Part shown: one piece after another, positions 1 through 8,331 of the stretch
Layout of the letters: each line of letters starts with the position of its first letter
How positions within the stretch are numbered: position 1 is the stretch's first letter
Source: Planctomycetota bacterium
GTDB taxonomy: Bacteria > Planctomycetota > UBA8108 > UBA1146
Length of the DNA stretch: 64,000 nucleotides
Direction of reading: 5' to 3'
Assembly (NCBI GenBank): GCA_016776905.1
Contig: JADHSM010000002.1
Location: 1 to 64,000, forward strand
Made by a program: the position numbers and the translations under genes
Notes under the pieces: generated by a model
Seen by the model: only the letters and a program-made list of their open reading frames with translations
Database searches by the model: none
Told to the model about the DNA's origin: nothing

Positions 1-3000
1 CATGTTCGCGACTGGTGAGAAAAACTCTTGGAAATTCTTCTTATCGAACGCTACCCCTCTTTTGGCGTGGTGAAGATGAAGAGCTCAGTTTGGCACGTCT
101 ATTGTTGACCTGTGCCGTTGAGAGAATAGAGGTCGATCTTGGGCGTTACTTTGGCAGCCTGACACCCAGCAGCGGGCAAGAGCCCACCATCCTTCTTGAA
201 GACGGACGCAACCACAGGACGATTCCCCCACTTCCAATTTCCATGAAACGAATCTCATTGCAGCAGTGGGAGAGTACTCCTATTCCTCAGATCAATACTG
301 AAACAAAGCTAGCCCAGCCGACTTCAGAACTGACAGTCGCAGAAACAAGTTCGCCTCTGATTGCAAACCCCACACCACCAGTGCTTAAAGAAAAACAATC
401 CACCATGTCGAGAAAAGAGCAAATTCAGTCGCGGCTCAAAAAAGCCCGTACTCTCCGAGAATCTCTCATCGGAGAGAGTCCGAACCTTCTCACCGAAGTC
501 GAATCTTTAGAGCTGGCTGTGCTCCCAGTAACGCTGGAGCCACAGCCCGCAGTTCGCATACCTCATCCAGAAGCACTCTTCGATAGAGACCTGTGCCTAG
601 AGTTCGCAAGAGGACAAGTCGGACCTGTCTTGGGGCCAAAACATGGGGAAGCGGATACTTTTCCAACTCGAGTCAGGCTCCCCGATGAACCTTTGATGCT
701 CGTCGACAGGATATTGTCCATGGAGGGAGAGCCTTTGACTCTGGGCAAAGGAAGAATCGTGACTGCTCATGATGTACTTCCTGGGAATTGGTACTTAGAT
801 TCGGGACGCATACCCACCTCCATCGCAGTAGAAAGTGGCCAGGCAGACCTTTTCCTTTCTGGGTACCTAGGAGCAGATCTTCATACTCGTGGATATTCGG
901 TCTACCGATTACTAGACGCCCAAGTAATTTTTCATTCGGAACTTCCCGAAGCTGGGAAAACCATCATCTATGACATCCATATAGATGAGTTTTTCCATCA
1001 AGACAAAACTCTTCTCTTCCGGTTTCACTTTGATGCCACTGTTGACGGAGTCCCCTTTCTGTCGATGAAAGAGGGCTGCGCAGGCTTTTTCTCTCCCACG
1101 GAATTGGCTTCTGGGCGAGGGATTGTCCAATCGCCGCATAAACCTAAACCTCCACGTAAATTTCCTGAGAACTGGTCCCCCCATACTTCCGTAACTGAGA
1201 CATCACTGGATTCGCATGCATTGGCTTCTCTCAGAGATGGCGATTTACAAAAAGCATTCGGCTCTGAATTTTCTAAGGTCCATCTCTCCTCACCATGGAC
1301 ACTCCCCGGTGGCAAGATGACTCTTATTGATCATATTCCTGAATTGCAGACTCATGGCGGAGAACATGGTTTAGGGAGAGTTGTAGGAGAACTGGCAATT
1401 CAACCAGATGACTGGTTCCTGACCTGTCATTTCTCAGATGATCCAGTCATGCCTGGAACGCTGATGTACGAAAGTTGCATCCATACTCTTCGAGTATTAC
1501 TGATGTCGTGGGGTTGGGTTGGAGAAGACTCCCAAATCATACCCATGCCGGTTCCCGAAGTACCGGGACGACTCAGATGCCGTGGTCAGGTCACTCCCGA
1601 TTCCCAGAGAGTTCGGTATGAAGTGGTCGTACATGAAGTCGGATATAGACCGGAACCTTACGTCATCGCCAGTGCATTAATGTTTGCAGATGGAAAAGCC
1701 ATTGTCGAAATGGAAGGACTCTCATTAAGACTGGTTGGGCTCTCCGAAGAGCAACTCCATCGTCTTTGGGGTTCCGTTCAAAAACCTTCCCGCCAGAATA
1801 ATAATTCCATCGTTTTTGATTCAACAAGTCACCCCCTTGGCCATCAGGGAACGGCACCGGTCGTACCTCTGACCATGACCTCTTCTGGCGGAGGTGGAGA
1901 CGATCCTGCGATCATGTCAGCGAAACCTACTCTTTATGATCACCAGAGTATTCTCGACTATGCAATGGGAAAGCCCTCCGCAGCATTTGGTGATCGCTAT
2001 CAAGTTTTCGATGGCGATCGATTTATCGCCCGCCTTCCCGGTCCTCCATACTGTTTCCTGGACAGAATAGTCGAAGTCACCGGAGACCCTTGGGTTGTGA
2101 ACGCCGGAGCCTCGTGTACTGCGGAATACAAGGTGCCATCTGACGCGTGGTATTTCTCAGCAGGCGGAACAGGCGAAATGCCATTTGCGATTCTTCTTGA
2201 AATCGCACTTCAACCTTGTGGCTGGCTCGCAGGTTACGTGGGCTCCGCACTCACCGAAGAAGGCCCCCTACATTTCAGGAACCTCGGAGGCGAAGCGACC
2301 CTGTTACGCCCGATCACTCCTGATACCCAGTGCCTCACGACACGAGTAAAATTGACATCCGCCGATCATGGTGCAGGAATGTGGATTCAACACTTTGATC
2401 TCGAAGTGGATGACGAAAACGGCCCTATTTATAGAGGTAACACTTACTTTGGTTTCTTCCCCCCAGAAGCTCTGGCAGCCCAAGTGGGTCTTCCCGGCGC
2501 CGTACCCAAGACGATCTCTCCTCGAGACGCATTAAGTGGGCGGGCATTTTCACTCAAAGAGTTGCAACCTGGGCCTACTGACGAGTTTCGAATGCTCGAC
2601 GAGGTGGAGATCTTTCTTCCTGAAGGTGGGGCTTCCGGTTTAGGGTATATCCGCGGATCTATCGACGTGGATGCTTCGGCTTGGTTTTTCCAGGCTCATT
2701 TTAAAGACGATCCAGTTTGGCCCGGCAGTCTGGGCCTGGAGTCGATGCTTCAACTATTACAGGTTGTGGCAAATGATCGCTGGGGAAGTGGGAAATATGC
2801 TCACAGAACCGTCGCTCCTGGGGTCGCCCACAGTTGGACATATAGAGGACAGATCATCCCGACTCGAAAGAAGGTCGTCGTCGAGGCTCATATCAATGAA
2901 CGGGATGAAGAGCGTGGAATCATGCGAGCAGACGGAATGCTGATCGTGGATGATCTCCCTATCTACGGGATGCAAAACTTCACAGTAGAGCGTAGGAATG

Positions 3001-3008
3001 AGAAATGA
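1..3008 (+). CDS. Pfa-type polyunsaturated fatty acid synthase subunit, C-terminal part (5' end outside window)
   Basis: The reading frame is open to the window edge, so the GTG at 15 is not a credible start and about 1000 C-terminal residues are visible. The first ~55 residues (motif 'FWRGEDEE') look like the end of an acyltransferase domain. After a Pro/Ser-rich linker come four hotdog-fold segments forming two FabA-like dehydratase doublets, roughly residues 190-380, 420-590, 640-830 and 850-990 counted from base 15. The second and fourth carry the FabA-type signature: 'CHFSDDPVMPG' near residue 470 and 'HFKDDPVWPGSLGLES' near 894. The acidic residue after the motif is Glu in both. In PfaC-like subunits such doublets dehydrate the growing chain and set the methylene-interrupted cis double bonds. 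The next gene starts inside its stop codon (ATGA). The protein could belong to a related secondary-lipid synthase rather than an EPA/DHA synthase. The ketosynthase, ACP and enoylreductase parts should lie upstream. Confidence 0.88.
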   Translation, partial: CSRLVRKTLGNSSYRTLPLFWRGEDEELSLARLLLTCAVERIEVDLGRYFGSLTPSSGQEPTILLEDGRNHRTIPPLPISMKRISLQQWESTPIPQINTETKLAQPTSELTVAETSSPLIANPTPPVLKEKQSTMSRKEQIQSRLKKARTLRESLIGESPNLLTEVESLELAVLPVTLEPQPAVRIPHPEALFDRDLCLEFARGQVGPVLGPKHGEADTFPTRVRLPDEPLMLVDRILSMEGEPLTLGKGRIVTAHDVLPGNWYLDSGRIPTSIAVESGQADLFLSGYLGADLHTRGYSVYRLLDAQVIFHSELPEAGKTIIYDIHIDEFFHQDKTLLFRFHFDATVDGVPFLSMKEGCAGFFSPTELASGRGIVQSPHKPKPPRKFPENWSPHTSVTETSLDSHALASLRDGDLQKAFGSEFSKVHLSSPWTLPGGKMTLIDHIPELQTHGGEHGLGRVVGELAIQPDDWFLTCHFSDDPVMPGTLMYESCIHTLRVLLMSWGWVGEDSQIIPMPVPEVPGRLRCRGQVTPDSQRVRYEVVVHEVGYRPEPYVIASALMFADGKAIVEMEGLSLRLVGLSEEQLHRLWGSVQKPSRQNNNSIVFDSTSHPLGHQGTAPVVPLTMTSSGGGGDDPAIMSAKPTLYDHQSILDYAMGKPSAAFGDRYQVFDGDRFIARLPGPPYCFLDRIVEVTGDPWVVNAGASCTAEYKVPSDAWYFSAGGTGEMPFAILLEIALQPCGWLAGYVGSALTEEGPLHFRNLGGEATLLRPITPDTQCLTTRVKLTSADHGAGMWIQHFDLEVDDENGPIYRGNTYFGFFPPEALAAQVGLPGAVPKTISPRDALSGRAFSLKELQPGPTDEFRMLDEVEIFLPEGGASGLGYIRGSIDVDASAWFFQAHFKDDPVWPGSLGLESMLQLLQVVANDRWGSGKYAHRTVAPGVAHSWTYRGQIIPTRKKVVVEAHINERDEERGIMRADGMLIVDDLPIYGMQNFTVERRNEK

Positions 3009-4072
3009 GTAGTCTTCAAAACACCCATCTCGCAGCATTCGGTGTCGAAATGGCGCCATGCGTCATCACGAGCCAATCTATCGAGGAAAGAATGGAGTCC
3101 ACTTGGAATTCCTTAGGCATTCCTCAAGGACAGATCGAACAATTGACAGGAGTGAAGGAACGACGTTGGTGGCCAGAAAAAACGTCGATTTCTGAAATGT
3201 CTGCCCGTGCTGCCTCAAAAGCTCTTCAACATGCGGGAATGAATATTGGCGACGTCGACAGGATTATTTATGCCGGTGTTTGCAGAGAAGGATTTGAACC
3301 TGCCACGGCGTGCGCTGTCGCCGACCATCTAGGAGCAAATTCCACGGTGGAACTCCATGATTTATCCAATGCGTGCCTAGGTGCTATGGACGGTGTGGTT
3401 CTCGCTTCGGATGCGATTTCTACCGGACGACATCAGGTCACCCTCGTCGTCTGTTGCGAGAGTGCTCGCGAAATTGTCGAGATCGCCTGTCAGAAAATGG
3501 AAAATAATCCAGGAATGGATCAATTTACTCGATCCTTAGCGACTTGGACCGGTGGATCTGGAGCAGCGGCGATCCTCTTGGTTTCCGGGTCAATCTCCGA
3601 TAAAGGCCCTCTTTTTCTCGGATCAGGACATGGGAGCGATGCCAGTATGCATCGACTTTGTCGCTGGGGAGTCGAAGAGGTTCCAGAATCACCCCATCGA
3701 GCAGATCGCCGCGAGTACATGGAAACAGATGCCATTGGCGTTCTGCGATACGGAGTCCAATTAGGAATGAAAACTTGGGATCGGTTTCTTAGCCAGATGA
3801 ACTGGTCTTCAAGCGACATCGATCGAACGATTTGCCATCAAGTCGGCTCCGCACACCGGGAAGAGATTCTTCCTGCCCTCGGATTGACTGCTGAACAAGA
3901 TTTCATCACCTATCCGTATCTCGGAAACATCGGTACCGTATCCATACCGATGACAGCAGCTCTTGCCCAAGAGCGTGGATTTTTGACTGAGGGGCAAAAA
4001 GTAGCGTTCCTCGGAATTGGCAGTGGTCTTGTTTGTCGAATGTTGGCTTGGGAGTGGCGAGGAAACGTATGA
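3005..4072 (+). CDS. oleA: OleA-type thiolase: head-to-head acyl-CoA/ACP condensation
   Basis: 355 residues, the usual OleA length. OleA joins two fatty acyl thioesters by Claisen condensation to a beta-ketoacid. Visible hallmarks are the nucleophilic Cys124 in 'SNACLG', His278 in 'ICHQVGSAH', Asn308 in 'YLGNIG', and Glu98 in 'GFEPATA'. The Glu lies where OleA has the catalytic base contributed across the dimer and separates it from FabH-type KASIII. The ATG overlaps the stop of the Pfa subunit (ATGA), and the stop overlaps oleB the same way. FabH is the main alternative. It is disfavoured by the Glu and by oleBCD directly downstream. Substrates could be polyunsaturated chains from the upstream synthase (inferred from the operon). 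Confidence 0.93.
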   Translation: MSSLQNTHLAAFGVEMAPCVITSQSIEERMESTWNSLGIPQGQIEQLTGVKERRWWPEKTSISEMSARAASKALQHAGMNIGDVDRIIYAGVCREGFEPATACAVADHLGANSTVELHDLSNACLGAMDGVVLASDAISTGRHQVTLVVCCESAREIVEIACQKMENNPGMDQFTRSLATWTGGSGAAAILLVSGSISDKGPLFLGSGHGSDASMHRLCRWGVEEVPESPHRADRREYMETDAIGVLRYGVQLGMKTWDRFLSQMNWSSSDIDRTICHQVGSAHREEILPALGLTAEQDFITYPYLGNIGTVSIPMTAALAQERGFLTEGQKVAFLGIGSGLVCRMLAWEWRGNV

Positions 4073-4968
4073 TTTTCAATGAAGAATATCCTTTCTCAAG
4101 GAACACATGGAACCGTGGTAACGGCATCAAGATGAATTACATCGATGAAGGACGCGGAGATCCTATTGTTTGTGTTCATGGAAATCCAACATGGTCATTT
4201 CATTTTAGAAATCTGATTCAGGGTCTCTCGACCATGAATAGAGTCATCGCAGTTGACCATGTTGGCTGTGGATATTCCGACAAACCCGCAGCAGAAAACT
4301 ACGGGTATCGCCTCCAAGACAGAATCCTAGATCTCGAGGGGCTTCTCGATCACCTCGGAATCGAAAACAACGCTACTCTCGTAGCCCATGACTGGGGTGG
4401 AGCCATCGGTTTCGGTGTTGCAGGACGAAAACCAGAACGCTTCAGGAATCTCGTTGCGATCAATACCGCAGCGTTCCCGCTCCAGGAAGGTATGTCTTTC
4501 CCCCCCATTCTTAAACCTGCTAAAGGAATGATGGGTGAATTTCTCATACGTAAATGGAACGCCTTCGTACTGGGAACTCTTTCGATAGGTGTTAAAACAA
4601 GAAAGTTATCACGGGCAGAAAAAGCCGGTTACAAAGCTCCCTACCACGATTACAAAAGTCGATTAGCAGTCCACCGTTTCGTTGAAGACATTCCGCTCAA
4701 ATCCGGAGATCCATCTTGGTCAAGTTTGATTGAAGTCGAAAATGGTCTTCAAAAACTTCAAGATCATCCCCTTCTTCTTCTTTGGGGAGCAAAAGATCCT
4801 GTCTTTAATACTGACTTCCTGAATCACTGGCGCAAACTCTGGCCCTCTGCAGAAGTACATTTGTGGGATAAAGCAGGACATCTCCTTCTGGACGAAGTCC
4901 CAGAAGAAATTTTGCCCTTGATTCGAAAGTTCCGTGATTCCACACACCCCCGGGGAGCTCTGGCTTGA
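4069..4968 (+). CDS. oleB: OleB-type alpha/beta hydrolase: beta-lactone decarboxylase
   Basis: 299 residues of the haloalkane-dehalogenase branch of the alpha/beta hydrolases. OleB opens cis-beta-lactones and releases CO2 to give the final olefin. Motifs: oxyanion region 'HGNPTWS' (38-44), nucleophile Asp108 in 'AHDWGGAIG', acidic residue Asp243 in 'GAKDPVF', and His271 in 'DKAGHLLLDE'. An Asp nucleophile rather than Ser fits OleB. The frame extends to a TTG at 4033, but the ATG at 4069 overlaps the oleA stop in the same ATGA arrangement seen at the other junctions, so it is preferred. The stop overlaps the TTG start of oleC. Confidence 0.92.
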   Translation: MIFNEEYPFSRNTWNRGNGIKMNYIDEGRGDPIVCVHGNPTWSFHFRNLIQGLSTMNRVIAVDHVGCGYSDKPAAENYGYRLQDRILDLEGLLDHLGIENNATLVAHDWGGAIGFGVAGRKPERFRNLVAINTAAFPLQEGMSFPPILKPAKGMMGEFLIRKWNAFVLGTLSIGVKTRKLSRAEKAGYKAPYHDYKSRLAVHRFVEDIPLKSGDPSWSSLIEVENGLQKLQDHPLLLLWGAKDPVFNTDFLNHWRKLWPSAEVHLWDKAGHLLLDEVPEEILPLIRKFRDSTHPRGALA

Positions 4969-6608
4969 CCACCGATCACGAAAAAAGAAATCCTGAAGCC
5001 GGAGTTTCTCGAAGACTCCGGCAACATGCTTTCGAGCGTCCTCAACAAGTCGCAGTTCGAGAATTGATGTCGGGTCGCTGGCAAGAAAGAACTTTCAAAG
5101 AACTCGACGCTCTTGTCGACAGAACCGCACATGCACTCGTCAGAAACGGAATCACTCGCGGGATGAGAACAGTTCTCATGGTTCCACCGGGAAGAGAGTT
5201 TCTGGCATGCACGTTTGCCCTGCTAAGAATCGGCGCACCTCCCGTAATGGTGGATCCCGGCATGGGAATTTCGGGCCTAGGTGAATGCCTTAATAATGCC
5301 AAACCGGAAGCTTTTATCGGGATTCCAAAGGCTCACCTAGGAAGAGTTCTGCTGGGCTGGTCTCGCTCGACGATTCGCCATCGTTTCACTGTAGGCCCGG
5401 GCCCACGCCTTCCCTTCGTCAAGGATCTAGAAAAGCTAAGGACTTCGGTAGAGGACTCCGTTCCATTTTCGGGCCCAGTTCTGGGCTACCACGAATTAGC
5501 AGCGGTACTGTTTACCTCGGGCAGCACTGGACCTGCCAAGGGGGCAATGGCGCACCACGGCCAACTGGAAGCTCAAGTGGATGCCCTTGCTCAATGTCAC
5601 GGCCTTCAAGCCGGCGAAGTAGATCTCCCCACCTTTCCACTCTTCGGTCTTTTTTCAGTAGCACTCGGGATGACCTCAACTGTTCCTCAAATGGATTTCA
5701 CACGACCGGCAGACGCGAATCCCGATCATTTACTAGAACTCATAAAGACATTCTCAGTCACCAATCTGTTTGCCTCGCCGGCCCTCTTGGGGAATCTGTC
5801 GACTCATCTCGAAGAGAAAGAAATGAAACTAGAGGGATTAACCAGAATCATAAGTGCTGGTGCGCCTGCAAGGCACGGTGCCATCTCTGCGCTCTCGAAG
5901 CGCGTTTCCATGAATACCAAAATAGAAACTCCTTACGGAGCAACTGAGGGTCTCCCTCTTTGTCATATTTCTCATACTGGTATTTTGGAAACCGAACAAG
6001 AAACGCAATCCGGAAAAGGTGTCTGCATTGGCAAATCTGTTCCCGGCATTGAACTGCAAATTCATTCACCCAACGATCAGCCGAATTGTTCTCCTCTTCC
6101 GGAAGAAACCGCTGGAGAAATTTGGGTCACAGGTCCTTCAGTCAGTCTCGAATATTTGTTTGATGAGTTATCGAACCTTCAACATAAATTCACAGATGAA
6201 ACAGGCCGAATCTGGCATAAAACGGGAGATATAGGTTTACGCGATTCCAATTCCAGGATTTGGTTTAGGGGCCGAGCATCACAAAGGATTCAAACTGCGA
6301 CGGGGATCCTCGATACAGTGGCCATCGAACGAATCTTCGAAGTGCATCCATTGGTATACAGAACTGCTCTCGTAGGATTGGGCACTAAAGGTCAGCAAAT
6401 CCCAGTTCTATGCGTAGAACCAAACTCGGATTTCAACGACGACAAGAAGACTTTAATTTCTGACCTTCAGGCGATGTCGCAAAAAAATCCACTCACAGAT
6501 TCCATTACACACATCATAATCACAGGACCCTTCCCCGTAGACATTCGTCATAATGCCAAGATACAACGTGAAAAACTGGCATTGATCGCAGGAAAGGCCC
6601 TGTCATGA
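4965..6608 (+). CDS. oleC: OleC-type AMP-forming enzyme: beta-lactone synthetase
   Basis: 547 residues of the ANL acyl-adenylate superfamily. OleC uses ATP to close 2-alkyl-3-hydroxyacids to beta-lactones. Motifs: P-loop-like 'TSGSTGPAKG' (184-193), 'TPYGATEG' near 320 (the A5 adenine/acyl contact), 'KTGDIG' near 420, and a C-terminal domain ending in a Lys-containing segment 'RHNAKIQREKL'. The start is a TTG whose bases form TTGA with the oleB stop. No other start near the junction fits. Ordinary fatty acyl-CoA ligases share this fold. Placement between oleB and oleD is the main reason for the OleC call. Confidence 0.9.
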   Translation: MTTDHEKRNPEAGVSRRLRQHAFERPQQVAVRELMSGRWQERTFKELDALVDRTAHALVRNGITRGMRTVLMVPPGREFLACTFALLRIGAPPVMVDPGMGISGLGECLNNAKPEAFIGIPKAHLGRVLLGWSRSTIRHRFTVGPGPRLPFVKDLEKLRTSVEDSVPFSGPVLGYHELAAVLFTSGSTGPAKGAMAHHGQLEAQVDALAQCHGLQAGEVDLPTFPLFGLFSVALGMTSTVPQMDFTRPADANPDHLLELIKTFSVTNLFASPALLGNLSTHLEEKEMKLEGLTRIISAGAPARHGAISALSKRVSMNTKIETPYGATEGLPLCHISHTGILETEQETQSGKGVCIGKSVPGIELQIHSPNDQPNCSPLPEETAGEIWVTGPSVSLEYLFDELSNLQHKFTDETGRIWHKTGDIGLRDSNSRIWFRGRASQRIQTATGILDTVAIERIFEVHPLVYRTALVGLGTKGQQIPVLCVEPNSDFNDDKKTLISDLQAMSQKNPLTDSITHIIITGPFPVDIRHNAKIQREKLALIAGKALS

Positions 6609-7615
6609 GATACATGATCACTGGAGCCGGTGGATTTATTGGTGGAGCCATCGCGAAAGACTTAGTGGCTTCCGGACATGAGATTGTCACATTTCAAAGA
6701 GGACAATATCCGCATTTGGATGCTTTAGGTGGAACTCATGTAGTTGGAGATTTGAGTAACCTAGATCTACTCGCTGAATCTATGCGAGGGTGTGATGGAG
6801 TTTTCCATGTTGCCGCTCTAGCCGCTATCTCAGGCGATCCCGCCGAATTTGAAAAAGCAAACATTCAAGGAACGCAAAATATTATCACGGCATGTCGACG
6901 AGAAAAAATCGGACGGCTCGTGTTCACCTCTTCACCGAGCGTCGTATTTTCCGGAGAAGACCAAAACGGTATCAATGAGTCAACGCCCTATCCCGATTCA
7001 TACTTAGCAGACTATCCTCGTACTAAGGCGATTGCTGAAAAATTAGTCCTAGATAACTGCGACGCTTCTCTTTTCACAATCGCAATTCGTCCTCATCTCG
7101 TTTGGGGACCGGGAGACCGACATCTTTACCCAAGAATTATCGATCGTGCAAAAAATGGAAAACTCAAACTTGTGCGAAGACCAGGCATGAAAATAGATGC
7201 TTGCTACATCGAAAACGCCGTATCCGCTCATGTTTTAGCCATGACTCAGATCGCTCATAATGTTGATTGCAGAGGAAAAGCGTATTTCATTTCTAATGAC
7301 GAGCCCATCGCACCCGATGACCTTATTAATCAATTCCTTGAATGTGCAAACCTTCAGAGGATCACGCCATCCATCTCTCCCCTTCTTGCAAAAATCGCTG
7401 GGTATTTGATTGAAAAGGTTTATTGCCTTCCATTCTTCACAAGTGAACCGCCCGTTACACGTTTCGTTGTTCATCAGCAAGCGACGAGTCATTGGTTCGA
7501 CTTAGATAATGCAAAGAGAGACCTCGGGTGGCTACCGCAAGTATCCACCAAGGAAGGAATGAAAAAGTTTCGAGAGTCTTTGGAATCTGAAGAAGAACGA
7601 GTGACTTCTTCATGA
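6605..7615 (+). CDS. oleD: OleD-type NAD(P)H-dependent beta-ketoacid reductase
   Basis: 336 residues of the extended SDR / 3-beta-hydroxysteroid dehydrogenase family. OleD reduces the OleA product to a beta-hydroxyacid. Rossmann motif 'TGAGGFIG' (6-13), Ser109/110 in 'TSSPSVVF', and catalytic pair Tyr137-xxx-Lys141 in 'DYPRTKAIAEK'. The ATG overlaps the oleC stop (ATGA) and the gene's own stop overlaps the next ATG, so transcription and translation are probably coupled throughout. Other NAD-dependent epimerases share the motifs. The oleABC context decides the call. Confidence 0.91.
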   Translation: MRYMITGAGGFIGGAIAKDLVASGHEIVTFQRGQYPHLDALGGTHVVGDLSNLDLLAESMRGCDGVFHVAALAAISGDPAEFEKANIQGTQNIITACRREKIGRLVFTSSPSVVFSGEDQNGINESTPYPDSYLADYPRTKAIAEKLVLDNCDASLFTIAIRPHLVWGPGDRHLYPRIIDRAKNGKLKLVRRPGMKIDACYIENAVSAHVLAMTQIAHNVDCRGKAYFISNDEPIAPDDLINQFLECANLQRITPSISPLLAKIAGYLIEKVYCLPFFTSEPPVTRFVVHQQATSHWFDLDNAKRDLGWLPQVSTKEGMKKFRESLESEEERVTSS

Positions 7616-8331
7616 ACGATCATTCAGACCATGTCGATATAGACGTTTGGCGCTTCTCTCTCGACTGGACCAGAGAAGATATTGAGTCGCAGCTCGACCA
7701 TCTCACCTCCGAAGAGAAAAAATTCATCCATCGCGGCATCGCTCCCGTTATTGGAGAAAGATCGGCATTATCAAGGTTAGGGCTCCGTAAAATTCTTTCG
7801 ACATACTTGGACATAGAACCCCATAAAATCCCGCTCTCAATTGGGGAGCATGGAAAACCGTTTCTCGATAGCGGCTCACTGCAGTTCAATCTTTCCCACT
7901 GTAGAGATCGAGCCATCTTGGTGGCTTCGACAGATACCGAATTAGGCGTGGATCTGGAGAAAGTTAGAGAGGAATCACCTATCGAAGATCTAGCGACAAG
8001 GTGCTTTAGCGAGAAGGAACAAAAACTATGGAAAGCCGTCCCTGAACAGCAGAGGCGAATTTCTTTCTTTCATCTGTGGGTTCAAAAAGAGGCCCTCGTC
8101 AAAGCACATGGAAACGGAATGACGATTCCGCTTCGAAAGTTCGAGGGGGTTCCTGATCCACAAGTCTTAACGGGAACCATCCGCTCAGAGTTGCCAGAAA
8201 TCGGAAATGAAAATTGGAACTTTCAGGCTTTCGAAGAATCACAACAAATGAGATCTGCCGTAATGTACAGAGCACGACATGCAAAAATCACCCAAAAAGA
8301 TGTCGAACCTGTCGGCCTCAGTCGCTGGTAA
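7612..8331 (+). CDS. 4'-phosphopantetheinyl transferase, Sfp/Gsp type
   Basis: 239 residues. Transfers the phosphopantetheine arm from CoA to carrier proteins. The Mg/CoA-binding signature is intact: Asp114 and Glu116 in 'LGVDLEKV', then Trp156-Lys159-Glu160 in 'WVQKEALVK'. The N-terminal half holds 'FNLSHCRDRAILV', the usual substrate-loop region. The ATG overlaps the oleD stop (ATGA). Multidomain Pfa synthases carry tandem ACPs and need a dedicated transferase (PfaE role), so a last-in-operon transferase fits. The 3' end overlaps the convergent dockerin-like gene by 14 bases, leaving no room for a classical terminator. Confidence 0.92.
   Translation: MNDHSDHVDIDVWRFSLDWTREDIESQLDHLTSEEKKFIHRGIAPVIGERSALSRLGLRKILSTYLDIEPHKIPLSIGEHGKPFLDSGSLQFNLSHCRDRAILVASTDTELGVDLEKVREESPIEDLATRCFSEKEQKLWKAVPEQQRRISFFHLWVQKEALVKAHGNGMTIPLRKFEGVPDPQVLTGTIRSELPEIGNENWNFQAFEESQQMRSAVMYRARHAKITQKDVEPVGLSRW

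Noticed and set aside
3005-4072. FabH (beta-ketoacyl-ACP synthase III) instead of OleA
   Set aside because: The Glu in 'GFEPATA' and the adjacent oleBCD genes favour OleA.
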